Numbered from the stretch's first letter, positions 54,300-63,835 are shown. The stretch is DNA of 63,988 nucleotides from Desulfuromusa sp. (GCA_016744595.1 JADGEB010000021.1:1-63988), one strand, 5' to 3'. Program-made: numbers and translations. The notes: generated from the sequence alone by a model not told the origin.

Positions 54300-55499
54300 A
54301 TGGCAATGCAATTTCTAGAAATGCCCAATAAAGACGGTTACTTTGGTGAGTATGGCGGACAGGTTATCCCACCAGAACTTAAGGCAATCATGGATGACAT
54401 CAACGACTCTTATGAAAAGGTCAGAAAAACAGATGCCTTTCAAAATGAGTTGCAGGCACTTTATGCTGATTATGTTGGGCGTCCCAGTCCGATTTATTTT
54501 GCCAGACGTTTGAGTGAGCAGCAGGGCGGTGCGCGGATATTTCTGAAGCGAGAGGATCTAAATCACACAGGGGCACATAAAATCAATCATTGCCTTGGCG
54601 AAGCGTTGCTGGCTAAGCACATGGGAAAGACCAAGGTATTGGCTGAAACGGGTGCCGGTCAACATGGTGTTGCTTTGGCAACGGCTTGTGCTTTGGTTGG
54701 GATCGAGTGTGAAATTCATATGGGTGAGATCGATATCAAAAAAGAACATCCCAATGTCACTAAAATGAAAATTCTCGGTTGCCAATTGGTTCCGGTCAGT
54801 CGTGGCACCAAAACTCTGAAAGATGCTGTTGATAGTGCATTCGAAGAATATGTAAAAGATCCTGTCAACTTTTTCTACGCTATCGGTTCTGTAGTTGGTC
54901 CACATCCGTTCCCAAAAATGGTACGTGATTTCCAGACGATTGTCGGCATCGAAGCACGGGAACAATTTCAGATAAAAGAAGGATGTTTACCCGATTATCT
55001 GATGGCTTGTGTTGGCGGTGGTTCAAATGCTATTGGACTGTTCAGCGCTTTTCTGGATGATGAAGAGGTTAAGATGATTGGTATTGAGCCTGCGGGTAAA
55101 GGGTTGGATACTCCCGATCATGCGGCAACCTTAACTTTAGGAAGCAAGGGTGCTATCCACGGCTTTGAATGCTATAATCTTCAGGATAAGAAAGGGCTGC
55201 CGCTACCCGTATACTCCATTGCCTCTGGTTTGGATTATCCCGGAGTCGGTCCACAGCACTGCTATCTGAAAGATATTGAACGGGTTCAATATGAAACCAT
55301 CGATGACAAGGAATGTCTGGAAGCATTTATGACTTTGTCTCGTCTGGAAGGGATTATTCCTGCTCTGGAGAGTGCCCATGCTGTTGCATATGCAATGAAG
55401 CTGGCTAAGGATTTATCAGTAGATCAGACAATTCTGATTAATTTGTCCGGTCGTGGTGATAAAGATGCCGATTTTGTGGCCGACTATCTGTCACTCTAA
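54300..55499 (+). CDS. trpB: Tryptophan synthase beta chain, solitary copy
   Basis: 399 residues, TrpB1 length. [12 protein letters not shown], the PLP lysine in HTGAHKINH, catalytic Glu in [31 protein letters not shown] for the phosphate and the C-terminal SGRGDKD are present. It condenses indole and serine to tryptophan. No trpA or other trp gene is near; such solitary TrpB proteins may use free indole or work with a distant TrpA. The ATG at 54300 has AAGGAG 6-7 nt upstream. Its own promoter suggests regulation separate from the GS-like genes. Confidence 0.92.
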   Translation: MAMQFLEMPNKDGYFGEYGGQVIPPELKAIMDDINDSYEKVRKTDAFQNELQALYADYVGRPSPIYFARRLSEQQGGARIFLKREDLNHTGAHKINHCLGEALLAKHMGKTKVLAETGAGQHGVALATACALVGIECEIHMGEIDIKKEHPNVTKMKILGCQLVPVSRGTKTLKDAVDSAFEEYVKDPVNFFYAIGSVVGPHPFPKMVRDFQTIVGIEAREQFQIKEGCLPDYLMACVGGGSNAIGLFSAFLDDEEVKMIGIEPAGKGLDTPDHAATLTLGSKGAIHGFECYNLQDKKGLPLPVYSIASGLDYPGVGPQHCYLKDIERVQYETIDDKECLEAFMTLSRLEGIIPALESAHAVAYAMKLAKDLSVDQTILINLSGRGDKDADFVADYLSL

Positions 55500-55524
55500 G
55501 GGGTAAGAGAAACGGGACGGTTAT

Positions 55525-55543
55525 AGCCTGCTCTGAGCAGGCT
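55525..55543 (+). terminator. Weak hairpin after trpB
   Basis: An 8-bp perfect stem (55525-55532 with 55536-55543, AGCCTGCT) and CTG loop, followed by GTTAAAATT. The poor U-tract makes it at best a weak terminator before the DJ-1 gene. Confidence 0.4.
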
Positions 55544-55575
55544 GTTAAAATTAGTTGAGTGAAAATGGGGGATTT

Positions 55576-56145
55576 ATGAACGCGGCTTTTGTTGTTTTCG
55601 ATCAGATGACAGCGTTGGATTTTGTCGGTTTTTATGACCCTTTGTCGCGTCTGAAATCAATGGATTTCATGCCTGGTTTTCAATGGCAGATTTGTTCATT
55701 CTGTGATGATGTGTCGGATTCTCAAGATCTTCGTTTTGATCCAGATTCAGTCGGACAATCTTTAAGTGATTTTGATCTTCTAGTTGTTCCTGGTGGGTAT
55801 GGCAGCCGTTCTTTGCAACATAATGAGAAATTTATTGACTGGTTAAAAACAGCAACCCCGGTTCCCCTGAAAGCATCTGTCTGTACTGGTTCTCTCTTGT
55901 TGGGGGCCGCTGGATTTCTCAAAGGCAAACGGGCTACTACACATCCTAAAGCTTATGCTGAGTTGTCCCGCTATTGTGCACAAGTGACAGATCAGAGGGT
56001 GGTTGATGAAGATAATATTGTTACCGCACGGGGAGTGTTTTCATCTATTGATCTGGGGCTTTATCTGGTTGAACGTCTGGCTGGAAAAGAGACCCGTGCT
56101 GAAATAGCAAAACAGATGGATTATCCTTTTTACTCCAAAGGCTAG
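55576..56145 (+). CDS. DJ-1/PfpI family protein, isonitrile-hydratase-like
   Basis: 189 residues. The nucleophile-elbow cysteine lies in ASVCTGSLLLGAAGFL, and an early Asp in TALDFVGFYDP matches the Asp that works with it in isocyanide hydratases. VVPGGYGSR holds the other conserved loop. Possible roles are hydration of isonitriles, glyoxal detoxification or a non-enzymatic stress function; sequence cannot choose. ATG 55576 has GGGGGA 3 nt upstream. It leads a three-gene run with the ABM protein and the hydrolase. Confidence 0.85.
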   Translation: MNAAFVVFDQMTALDFVGFYDPLSRLKSMDFMPGFQWQICSFCDDVSDSQDLRFDPDSVGQSLSDFDLLVVPGGYGSRSLQHNEKFIDWLKTATPVPLKASVCTGSLLLGAAGFLKGKRATTHPKAYAELSRYCAQVTDQRVVDEDNIVTARGVFSSIDLGLYLVERLAGKETRAEIAKQMDYPFYSKG

Positions 56146-56152
56146 TTGTTTT

Positions 56153-56452
56153 ATGTATGCTGTTATCTTTAGAGCTGAAATCAATCATCTGGATCAGGAA
56201 TATAGCGACACTGCAGCCAAATTGCGAAACCTTGCGGTGGAAAAATATGGTTGTCTGGATTTTGTTGCGACAACCGAAGGTTATCAGGAAATTGCTATTT
56301 CTTATTGGGAGACGTTGGAGCAGATTTCCCGCTGGAAACAAGACGAACAACATATAAAAGCTCAGCAACTTGGACAATCAAAATGGTACAAAGCCTACCA
56401 AGTTCAGGTTGTAGAGGTTCAGCATGGGTATGGTTTCGAGATGAGTGAATGA
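56153..56452 (+). CDS. Antibiotic biosynthesis monooxygenase (ABM)-domain protein
   Basis: 99 residues, a ferredoxin-like alpha/beta dimeric barrel: YAVIFRAEI, then an AAKLRNLAVEKYG helix, GYQEIAISYWETLEQISRWKQD and HIKAQQLG. Such proteins act as cofactor-free monooxygenases or small ligand-binding proteins. Seven bases after the DJ-1 gene and overlapping the hydrolase gene by 4 nt (ATGA), so all three are probably made together. Confidence 0.85.
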   Translation: MYAVIFRAEINHLDQEYSDTAAKLRNLAVEKYGCLDFVATTEGYQEIAISYWETLEQISRWKQDEQHIKAQQLGQSKWYKAYQVQVVEVQHGYGFEMSE

Positions 56453-57303
56453 GCAGATTCACCCAACTTGAGATTCGTACTGAGGATCAAGTAACCATTG
56501 TCGGGCGGATGTTCATCCCTCAGAAAGAGCCAGTGGCAGCAGTGCTGATTGTTCCAGCGATGGGGGTGAAACAGCAATATTATGCCACTTTTGCTTCTTG
56601 GTTGAGTGAGCAGGGATATTTGGTTGTCACTTTTGATTATCGTGGTATCGGGTTGTCTCACTCGGGGAGTTTACGGGGCTATAAAGCCGATATAATGGAC
56701 TGGGCACAACTCGACTGTGCCGCTATGGTCAGAATGGTTGCTAGAGCTGCTGACAAGAAATCGCTCTATTGGATTGGCCATAGTCTGGGCGGACAGATTT
56801 TTCCCTTTTTACCGGATCAATCGGCGGTGACCAAAATGGTGACTGTGGCGACTGGAAGTGGTTACTGGGGCGATGCTCCACCACGACTCCGTCGGGTCTC
56901 ATGGTATTTATGGTACTTTGTAGTTCCTTTGGCGTTACGAATATTTGGCTATTTCCCAGGCAAACGACTACGCAAGGTAGGAGATTTACCGTACGATGTT
57001 ATGGAGCAGTGGCGACACTGGTGTCTTAATCCTGATTATGTTGTTGGTGCAGAGGGTGAGCAGGCTCGGCAGTTGTACTCGGAGGTGAAGACACCCATAA
57101 CTTCCTTGTCGTTCAGCGATGATGAATATATGTCGACTCGCAATGTTGAATCTTTACACGATTTCTACACGACAGCACCGCGGATGATGAAACGGATTCG
57201 CCCAAGTGAAGTTAATGCCGAAAGTATCGGCCATTTTGGTTTTTTCCGGCCAAAATTTAAAAAATCCCTTTGGGAAAAATATCTTTTACCTGAATTGTCG
57301 TAG
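56449..57303 (+). CDS. Alpha/beta hydrolase (COG4757-like)
   Basis: 284 residues. The nucleophile is Ser in GHSLGGQ; an acid in SFSDDEY and the His in SIGHFGFFRP complete the triad. VVTFDYRGIGLS is the typical strand-turn before the cap. No signal peptide. The FxPKFKKSLW end matches COG4757 predicted hydrolases. Substrate is unknown; an ester or thioester is likely. Coupled to the ABM gene; no terminator with a U-tract is obvious after it, only a G9 run at 57346-57354. Confidence 0.85.
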   Translation: MSRFTQLEIRTEDQVTIVGRMFIPQKEPVAAVLIVPAMGVKQQYYATFASWLSEQGYLVVTFDYRGIGLSHSGSLRGYKADIMDWAQLDCAAMVRMVARAADKKSLYWIGHSLGGQIFPFLPDQSAVTKMVTVATGSGYWGDAPPRLRRVSWYLWYFVVPLALRIFGYFPGKRLRKVGDLPYDVMEQWRHWCLNPDYVVGAEGEQARQLYSEVKTPITSLSFSDDEYMSTRNVESLHDFYTTAPRMMKRIRPSEVNAESIGHFGFFRPKFKKSLWEKYLLPELS

Positions 57304-57412
57304 CTATTTTGCGTGAATTTGAACACTTGTCTTAGAGGTAGCATCGGGGGGGGGCTGAACAACCTGTTCATTGTATCGATAAATAGAAAACTTTCTCATT
57401 TTTCAAATAATA

Positions 57413-59539
57413 TCAGCAAGCTTTGACTACCATTAAGGTGATATCATCATCCCGAGAGTGCTCACCCCTGAAGCTATCCAGTTCAGTTATAAGCTGGTTC
57501 GCAATTGTGTCAGCGTCATTTTTTGCACATCGAATTAATAGCTCAGTTACTCGTTTGGTGCCAAACATCTCTTCTGCCTCATTTTGAGTTTCCCAGATGC
57601 CATCGGTTCCAACCAGTAAAATATCTCCCGAAGTAAATTTTATGGCAGGGGCTATTTTATAGTTGGTGCCTTCTATAATCCCTAGTGGAATTCCCGAGCT
57701 GTAAAGTTCTTCAATCCGGCCATCGGCTCGATAGAGGAAAACGGGTGCATGTCCCGCTGATATCCACTGCAGTGATCGTTCAATCGGATCAAGAACTCCA
57801 TAAAAAAGAGTCATGAAATGGGTATCAGCGGTGCCGCGACAAAGATGATCATTGAGTTCCCGCGAAAGGGTTTCAAGGTCGGACTTATGGCGATCAACCA
57901 GTGAGTGAAGAACGCCGCGGGCTGTTGCCATGACCAGTGCGGGACCAATACCATGGCCTGAAACATCTCCGATGGCGAGTCCGAAATGATTTTGACCAGA
58001 ATGGTTCAATGTAATGAAGTCAAAATAATCGCCACCAGTTTCATCACAGTAAAGACTTTTTCCAGCCAGATCAAAGTTGGGGCAAGTCGGTGCTGAATCG
58101 GGTAGTAGCTGTTGTTGGATCTCCTTGGCCAGTTCCAGGGATTGTTTCATCTGATCTCGTTCTCTTAGTCTGTCTCCCATTCCGTTAAAAATATTTCCGA
58201 GGTTTTCCAGTTCATCTCCGGTATGGATCTTAACTCTCGCATCAAAGTTTCCCTCGGATAACTGGTTTGCCGCTGTTGCCAGTTGCATAACCGGATGGGT
58301 CACTTTGCGGGAACGAATGATTGCCAATAGAACGGCGGCGATGACGACGATAACTGTCAGTACTGCACTGATTGTGAGACTTAGTGAAATCTGCTGATTT
58401 ACATATTTTTCGGCATCGACTGCCCGGGCAAGGATTCGATGGTAGGGGACAATAACTAGTGGAAATGGTTCATCGTAGTTTCGGGAGCCGTAAGCCCAAA
58501 GGGCTTCCTGGCCCTTCCAAATGATTTTTTTGACAGCAGAATTCCCGTTTAGAAGGTCTTGCTCGAACTCTTGTAATTGCGGATCCGTGATGTCCAGATA
58601 TTTATGTTTGACTGGTGTACGCCAATCTGAAGAGCGGTTTTCATTTTGATTGCTGAGTAGAATTTCAAGTTGTTGCATCGGATCGGGTGCATCTTCATGA
58701 TAGATAAGAATCATACTTTTAGTGTCATCGGCCCATTCGTCTGGGATGTTCCAGTCAGCAAAAAATTGTTGATAGTCGATGTCCAGAGCAGTGATCCCAG
58801 CCAATCTTCCATTGCCAGCATAAATTGGTTTTGAAATGGTCAAGATCGGAGCCCCGGTGGTTACATCTGTTACAATGTTTTGAGTTGGTTTCCCCATGAA
58901 TACTGCATCTTTGTACCATTGACGTTGACGAGGATCATAGTCGACCGGATAACCACCTTTGCCGGGATAGCTGGAATGAATTCCAGATCTCAACGTTGTA
59001 TATTGCCAGAGGAACAGGTCAGGTTGGATCTCATGTAAGGTTTTGTAGACTTCGGGCATGGTGCTTATCTGGTTGAGTTCATCTGCAATCTCTTGTGTTT
59101 CATTTCTTTCGGCAAGAAAAATAACCTGTTCAGAATAGGACACCGGGATTGGAACCAGCATGCCTTCATTGGTCAGGCGTAGATGTTTCTGGGTCGTGAC
59201 CAGATCTTTTGGTTGGCTTTGCGGTGATGCATAGTCTCTTGAAAAAAAGATCTTCTGAGGGTGTTCTGGAGGAGGAGATACAAGTCTGAGCTCAATTGCT
59301 TGTGCCTGGCTCTGCAGAGTTAGTAGCGCCATTGCCTGGTCACGCTTGAGAATCCGACTGTAGTCATCGACCAAAGAATGGAGCAGGCTTATTGCACTGT
59401 CATTCAAGAGTGCATGGGTGTCACTGGCTAGTTTGTTGCCAAAATGGAGCATTGAGGCGCGTTGGAAAAGAAAACTCAGCCCCAGTGGTATCAGAGTAAT
59501 TGTAAGTAACAGAATCAGTAGTCTGGTGCGAAACTTCAT
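57413..59539 (-). CDS. Membrane SpoIIE-type phosphatase with dCache sensor and HAMP
   Basis: 708 residues: TM1 (about 7-27), a large periplasmic dCache-like domain (about 30-385; the segment DPRQRQWYKDA and TDVTTGAPILTISKPI are Cache hallmarks), TM2 (about 390-412), HAMP (about 413-465), and a PP2C/SpoIIE phosphatase (about 480-708; GGDYFDF, GDVSGHG, GTDGIWE, RDDDITL). It is an RsbU-like design that probably dephosphorylates an anti-sigma-factor antagonist in response to a small periplasmic ligand. No STAS or anti-sigma gene is adjacent. Confidence 0.92.
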   Translation of the reverse strand: MKFRTRLLILLLTITLIPLGLSFLFQRASMLHFGNKLASDTHALLNDSAISLLHSLVDDYSRILKRDQAMALLTLQSQAQAIELRLVSPPPEHPQKIFFSRDYASPQSQPKDLVTTQKHLRLTNEGMLVPIPVSYSEQVIFLAERNETQEIADELNQISTMPEVYKTLHEIQPDLFLWQYTTLRSGIHSSYPGKGGYPVDYDPRQRQWYKDAVFMGKPTQNIVTDVTTGAPILTISKPIYAGNGRLAGITALDIDYQQFFADWNIPDEWADDTKSMILIYHEDAPDPMQQLEILLSNQNENRSSDWRTPVKHKYLDITDPQLQEFEQDLLNGNSAVKKIIWKGQEALWAYGSRNYDEPFPLVIVPYHRILARAVDAEKYVNQQISLSLTISAVLTVIVVIAAVLLAIIRSRKVTHPVMQLATAANQLSEGNFDARVKIHTGDELENLGNIFNGMGDRLRERDQMKQSLELAKEIQQQLLPDSAPTCPNFDLAGKSLYCDETGGDYFDFITLNHSGQNHFGLAIGDVSGHGIGPALVMATARGVLHSLVDRHKSDLETLSRELNDHLCRGTADTHFMTLFYGVLDPIERSLQWISAGHAPVFLYRADGRIEELYSSGIPLGIIEGTNYKIAPAIKFTSGDILLVGTDGIWETQNEAEEMFGTKRVTELLIRCAKNDADTIANQLITELDSFRGEHSRDDDITLMVVKAC

Positions 59540-59612
59540 AGTTCCCCCATATTTTGGCTGCTCATCCCATCAAGGCAGTTTCGCATCAGAGTAGAAGTTC
59601 GTCCAGTATTTT

Positions 59613-60779
59613 CTATTCCTTCAGCCAGTGCAGTATGGCTGCCTGCTCTTTTTGCCACTGTTCGCTCAGACGCAGTTCCAGAAATGTTTTTAGTAAGCTT
59701 TCAAACATTTGCTCACCCTCTTCGATGCTGGCAATTTTAGTAAAAAAAGCTGCCTCTGCTTCTGCTTGAGGGTCATCGTTCGGATCCTTTTCTGGACGGA
59801 TCATAGGAGTGCGGTAGCTGCCGAACTGAAATTTTTCTCCTTTTAAAGTCAGTTTCCAACCATCATCTTCATTTTGTTGAAAGTGGATTGTTGCTTCTTC
59901 AAGTTGTTTCCCCTGGCATAGTGCCGCTTTGACTTCCAGATAATGATCCTGCGGTCCAGCTACAACAATTTTTTGCACCCCTTCATGACCGCCACCGACT
60001 AGTACTAATCGGTTATCCAGAAAGGCAGTAAATGGTTGTTTTTCAAGTAGCGGACCTGAAGTTGTGACTTGATAGCGGGAATCTGAATTGAGAGTGCGAT
60101 AGAGGAGCCACTGTAAGAAGTCAACACCCAGCCAGCGGTTGGCTTCAATCTGTTCCAGAATACTTTCAGTCTGCGCTCGATTGGCTTGCTGTAGCGGCTC
60201 TCGCAGTTGTTCTGGAAGAATTTGTGCCGCACGTGCTAATGGGTGAAACAACTGTAGTCGCAATCCGGGGAAAGTTTGGTGAAATAATCCTTGAAAGCTG
60301 TCAATTGTACTTTGTCCAAGAGAGCAGAAGCGGAGCAGCTGCCGGTCTGTATCCCAGATCACATCATAGAAGGATGGTGTAGGCAGAGTTCGTGCCAGAA
60401 GTAAACTGCGTGCTTGTTCACGAATCTGTTCCTTTTCACCTTTTGGGACATAACTTAAGGTTGATTTCTCTGCCAGAAACTGTTCGCACAGTTGGATCAC
60501 TTGTCGTTTCAGTAAAGCGGCAGGTATCCGTCGGCGATCCTGGCGCAGGCTGAAACAGAGGTAGTGATCGCGCCAACAGCTGTGCTGAGAGCCGAATTCG
60601 CTACAATCATAATCATCTAGTTGAACCCAGCCAGTCGATAGCTCATCGGTAGATTGTTCAATGGAGCGGAATCCTTCTGCCGCCAGTTTTTCCTGTAAAT
60701 CCTGGTATTTTTCTTGTGGATTGAGGGAACCGGTCACTTGAAAATAACAAACACTGGCGGATGCGGCCAGAAAGCCCAT
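59613..60779 (-). CDS. rdgC: Recombination-associated protein RdgC
   Basis: 388 residues, longer than the about 300 of E. coli RdgC but like the deltaproteobacterial form. The N-terminal pattern (a CYFQV strand, LAAEGFRSIEQSTDELSTGWV in part, YLCFSLRQDRRRIPAALLK) and LARTLPTPSFYDVIWD match RdgC. RdgC forms a DNA-encircling dimer that modulates RecA access. The C-terminal 180 residues are less conserved. It lies 78 nt upstream of the J-domain gene end and is probably in the same transcript. Confidence 0.78.
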   Translation of the reverse strand: MGFLAASASVCYFQVTGSLNPQEKYQDLQEKLAAEGFRSIEQSTDELSTGWVQLDDYDCSEFGSQHSCWRDHYLCFSLRQDRRRIPAALLKRQVIQLCEQFLAEKSTLSYVPKGEKEQIREQARSLLLARTLPTPSFYDVIWDTDRQLLRFCSLGQSTIDSFQGLFHQTFPGLRLQLFHPLARAAQILPEQLREPLQQANRAQTESILEQIEANRWLGVDFLQWLLYRTLNSDSRYQVTTSGPLLEKQPFTAFLDNRLVLVGGGHEGVQKIVVAGPQDHYLEVKAALCQGKQLEEATIHFQQNEDDGWKLTLKGEKFQFGSYRTPMIRPEKDPNDDPQAEAEAAFFTKIASIEEGEQMFESLLKTFLELRLSEQWQKEQAAILHWLKE

Positions 60780-60856
60780 AATGATCTCCTTTAGATAGAA
60801 TAATAACTGGTATCGAATTCAGTAAAGGGGGATCTGCTTACGGAGAAGCAAATTAC

Positions 60857-61621
60857 CTAACGGTGAAAATAGTAATAATGTCCACCGAATCCTTTGCGGA
60901 AGGTTTGGTTATGCTCGGCAAGTTGCAGAAGCAATTGGTTGAGAGTTGCTTCGTTAAAGTAGCCCTGTTCAATAAAATAATGCCCCATCTGTTTCTGCTG
61001 GCTGCGCTGGTAAAAGAGGAGGGTGCGAACCTGAATCTGGTTGAGTAGGCCCAGTTGCTCCGCTCTCTCACCAAATTTATGAGTGCCGCTACGATGGTTG
61101 ATAATGTCACGGATATTGATATCGTTAAGCCAACCCCAGCGCCGGGCAATTTCTCCCAGCACCGGACGCTGCTGACGTTGCCAGGTGATGGCTGTAATGA
61201 CTGAGTTAAAAGGAATAATTCCCTGATAATAGAGGAACAGGCCAAACTGTAGTGGTCGTGCTGGAAGTAGTCTGCGGCGTTGTTGCCGAGCCGGTGGATC
61301 TTGTCGACGGCGTTTCGTTTGAGTGTATGAAGAGTAATTGCGTGAAAAACTTCCAGCAGAAAATAGCTTTCGTTGCTTGAGATAAGCCTGAACAGTTTGA
61401 TGAGCCTGATTTAAATCCTGGAACAGGTGATGTTGTTTTGTGCGGGTGGTTAGCGCAGCTATTGCAAAGCGATCCGGATGGGTCGTTTTTGCTTTTTTGC
61501 GATAGGCTGAGCGGACACCGGCTGGTTGCAGGTATGAGAGAAAATCCCTGTTTAGCTGTAGTTCAGGCCCGAACAGAGTACGGCATGCTCGGAAAACTTC
61601 TGTTTCTGTTACCTGCGGCAT
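60857..61621 (-). CDS. J-domain protein with C-terminal helical repeats
   Basis: 254 residues. An N-terminal J domain (about 5-85) has the HPD triad at 48-50 (AYRKKAKTTHPDRF), so it can stimulate DnaK ATPase. A basic linker (about 95-125; RRRQ and RQQRRR) leads to a C-terminal region with about three repeats of an LGxxxxxxGxL....L..Q type (LQFGLFLYYQGIIP, LGEIARRWGWLND, FGERAEQLGLLNQ, MGHYFIEQGYFNE), like the GspE N-terminal/MshEN-type helical modules. It may target DnaK to a membrane or secretion partner; that is inference. Widespread in Geobacter-like genomes as far as I know. Confidence 0.82.
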   Translation of the reverse strand: MPQVTETEVFRACRTLFGPELQLNRDFLSYLQPAGVRSAYRKKAKTTHPDRFAIAALTTRTKQHHLFQDLNQAHQTVQAYLKQRKLFSAGSFSRNYSSYTQTKRRRQDPPARQQRRRLLPARPLQFGLFLYYQGIIPFNSVITAITWQRQQRPVLGEIARRWGWLNDINIRDIINHRSGTHKFGERAEQLGLLNQIQVRTLLFYQRSQQKQMGHYFIEQGYFNEATLNQLLLQLAEHNQTFRKGFGGHYYYFHR

Positions 61622-61744
61622 TGGGCGTTTCCTGATTAGGGAGTTGGTCGAGTAACCAATTATTTAACTAAGGTTTTTATAGCCTAGAAAGTGGATATTG
61701 TCCATCCTGAAACTCTGGATAATTGGCAGGCAGGTTGCTGATGT

Positions 61745-62443
61745 TTATTGTTTCGGCTGAGTAATAAAATCATCAATCCGTTGCTGGTCTTCACTCAGAA
61801 TATTGATAAAGCGCATCCCTGCAGTAATGGCCGATTCATCCTGCATGCAAGCCCAGACAATCTCAGCAATCGCACAAACCGGAGGCTTGCTATCTGCCAG
61901 ATTGATGAGAACCAGGCACAGTTCTCCTTGATCTGCTGGTGGCTTGATAACAAGCCGGATTCCACCAGAGCTGATATTGACACGGCTTGATTTGAAACCA
62001 TCGAAAACAAGAGGAGCTTCAGGGCTATAGAGAACCTGAATGTTTTTTTCCCATATTTCCCGCATCGTTTGCAAGGTTTTGGCTGCCCGGCTGAACCGAA
62101 TGCCGAGTTGGCAATCAAAACGTGTGCTGATGCGGCGTTGGAACATCTGTAGATCGGGATTAAGTTTTAAGCTGAACTGATTACCATTAATCTTTTTCTT
62201 AAAGCTACCGGTGGTTCGTACCCCCAGTCCCAACGCTTCAGTGCTGATCTCAAAGGAAAGCCCTTCACTAAAGGGGTACTGTTCAACTGCATTTTCGCCA
62301 TAGGGCAAGGAAAGAACAAGAGAATCGTCCTCCAGAGAAACGACAGATACGGTCATCAGCTCTGTGCGTCCATTCTGCACTGTATCGTTTTGTGCCTTGA
62401 GTAATAGTTGTTGCCCCGATTTGAAGTAGCGTTGATAGTTCAT
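61745..62443 (-). CDS. PilZ-domain c-di-GMP receptor (YcgR-like)
   Basis: 232 residues: an N-terminal YcgR/PilZN-like beta domain (about 1-105) and a C-terminal PilZ domain with the c-di-GMP motifs RRxxxR (RRISTRF) and NxSxxG (VNISSGG). It likely acts as an effector for c-di-GMP made or broken by enzymes such as the GGDEF-EAL and HD-GYP proteins of this window. No membrane segment. A minus-strand TATACT about 55 nt before the start could be its -10. Confidence 0.88.
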   Translation of the reverse strand: MNYQRYFKSGQQLLLKAQNDTVQNGRTELMTVSVVSLEDDSLVLSLPYGENAVEQYPFSEGLSFEISTEALGLGVRTTGSFKKKINGNQFSLKLNPDLQMFQRRISTRFDCQLGIRFSRAAKTLQTMREIWEKNIQVLYSPEAPLVFDGFKSSRVNISSGGIRLVIKPPADQGELCLVLINLADSKPPVCAIAEIVWACMQDESAITAGMRFINILSEDQQRIDDFITQPKQ

Positions 62444-62596
62444 GTGGTTAATTCCATCTTGTTGTTGCCCTGCGTTCGTATTCTCTTAGTAGTATACTGA
62501 GACTTTCTCCTATTTTATAGTTTTTCACAAATAAGAACAAACCAATAATTCGACATTTTGAGATTATATTTATTAGTGAAAAAAAAGTTAAAAATC

Positions 62597-62625
62597 TTAA
62601 CACCTTAATGTAGATTTGCTATCTT
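62597..62625 (+). promoter_or_regulatory. Sigma-70 promoter for the RlmL-like gene
   Basis: TTAACA (62597-62602), 17-nt spacer, TATCTT (62620-62625) in an AT-rich gap; predicted start about 62632, just before GGAGG (62633-62637). Confidence 0.55.
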
Positions 62626-62643
62626 CTCAGGCGGAGGTTCTTG

Positions 62644-63753
62644 ATGCAAAAAAAGACAAATCACTATTTTGTGGTGACTGCGCCAGGGTTTGAAAAAATC
62701 TGTGCACAGGAGTTAATTGCTCTCGGTATTCAACCTACCAATATGGTTCGGGGTGGTATCGAGTTTGAAGGTGGGCTGCATGAACTGTATCAGGCTAACT
62801 TATGGTTACGCAGCGCTTCACGGATACTGGTGCGCTTGGGAGAGGTTGCTGCACGTGATTTTCCTATTCTATTCCAGCGTTTATCGCGGTTGCCTTGGGG
62901 GCGCTTTGTCAAGCCAGAGATGTCTTACGAGATTCGTGCTACGAGTCATGGTTCGAGGTTGAACCACACGGGGCGGATTGCAGAAGTTTGTGGAGCAGCT
63001 ATTTCCAGAGTTCTGGGCAAAGAAAGTCTGGGAGTAGATCCCTTGCAGAAGATTTACCTGAGGATGAATGATAATCGTTGTCAGGTTTCTATCGATAGCT
63101 CTGGAGAGCACTTGCATCGGCGTGGTTATCGGCAAGTCAGGGTTGCTGCGCCGTTACGTGAAACTTTAGCCGCGGGCTGTTTGTTGGCATGTGGTTATGA
63201 TGGCTTGTCTCCTCTGCTTGATATGATGACTGGCTCTGGAACCTTTGCGATAGAGGCAGCATTGATTGCATTGCGCCGTGCTCCAGGAAGGGAGCGAAGA
63301 TTTGCTTTTATGGACTGGCCAAAATATCGTCCGGGATTATGGCAGCAACTTTTGGTTGAGGCTCAGCGAGAAGAAAAGCCATCAATTTCTAGCCCCATTC
63401 TAGCGGTTGATAATAATCCGAAAGCAATTGCTGCGGCACAGAAGAATTTAGAGGTGATTGGACTGGATGGTGTAGTGCAACTCTCTTGTGGAAATATGCA
63501 GCAGTTACAACCGCAATTTCCAAGCGGATTGATGATCTGTAACCCTCCTTACGGAGAACGACTCGGGAAAAATGCGAGTTTGAAGTCTCTGTATCACGAT
63601 TTAGGTCGAGTCTATGGAAACGATTTTGCCACCTGGCAAGGGGCAATTGTTTGCCCTGAATCCGAACTGATTAAAACCACCGGCCTTTCCTTTTTCCCAT
63701 TGCTTCGTTTTACGAACGGTGGAATTAAGGTTGCTTTACTGGAAAAGTCTTGA
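62644..63753 (+). CDS. THUMP-domain class I RNA methyltransferase, RlmL-like
   Basis: 369 residues, the size of single-domain RlmL/YpsC-type enzymes. The N-terminal ferredoxin-like and THUMP region (about 1-160; TAPGFEKICAQELIALG, then EISYEIRATSHGSRL-like segment) precedes a Rossmann methyltransferase with DMMTGSGTFAIEAAL and catalytic NPPYGERLG. It probably makes an m2G in rRNA. RlmKL at 357 has the same N-terminal design, so the two are paralogues with likely different target bases. ATG 62644 is chosen with GGAGG 6 nt upstream over TTG 62641. Confidence 0.88.
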   Translation: MQKKTNHYFVVTAPGFEKICAQELIALGIQPTNMVRGGIEFEGGLHELYQANLWLRSASRILVRLGEVAARDFPILFQRLSRLPWGRFVKPEMSYEIRATSHGSRLNHTGRIAEVCGAAISRVLGKESLGVDPLQKIYLRMNDNRCQVSIDSSGEHLHRRGYRQVRVAAPLRETLAAGCLLACGYDGLSPLLDMMTGSGTFAIEAALIALRRAPGRERRFAFMDWPKYRPGLWQQLLVEAQREEKPSISSPILAVDNNPKAIAAAQKNLEVIGLDGVVQLSCGNMQQLQPQFPSGLMICNPPYGERLGKNASLKSLYHDLGRVYGNDFATWQGAIVCPESELIKTTGLSFFPLLRFTNGGIKVALLEKS

Positions 63754-63835
63754 CTTAGTTTTGGTCTGCAGGTATAAATTCCAGCTCTTGTGGAGGGGAC
63801 TCCGCAAAGATAGAAAGAAAGTGGGGTGATTGTCC

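Noticed and set aside
57346..57354. G9 run between the hydrolase and SpoIIE genes as a phase-variable promoter element
   Set aside because: It lies between convergent gene ends, where no promoter is expected; kept only as a note.
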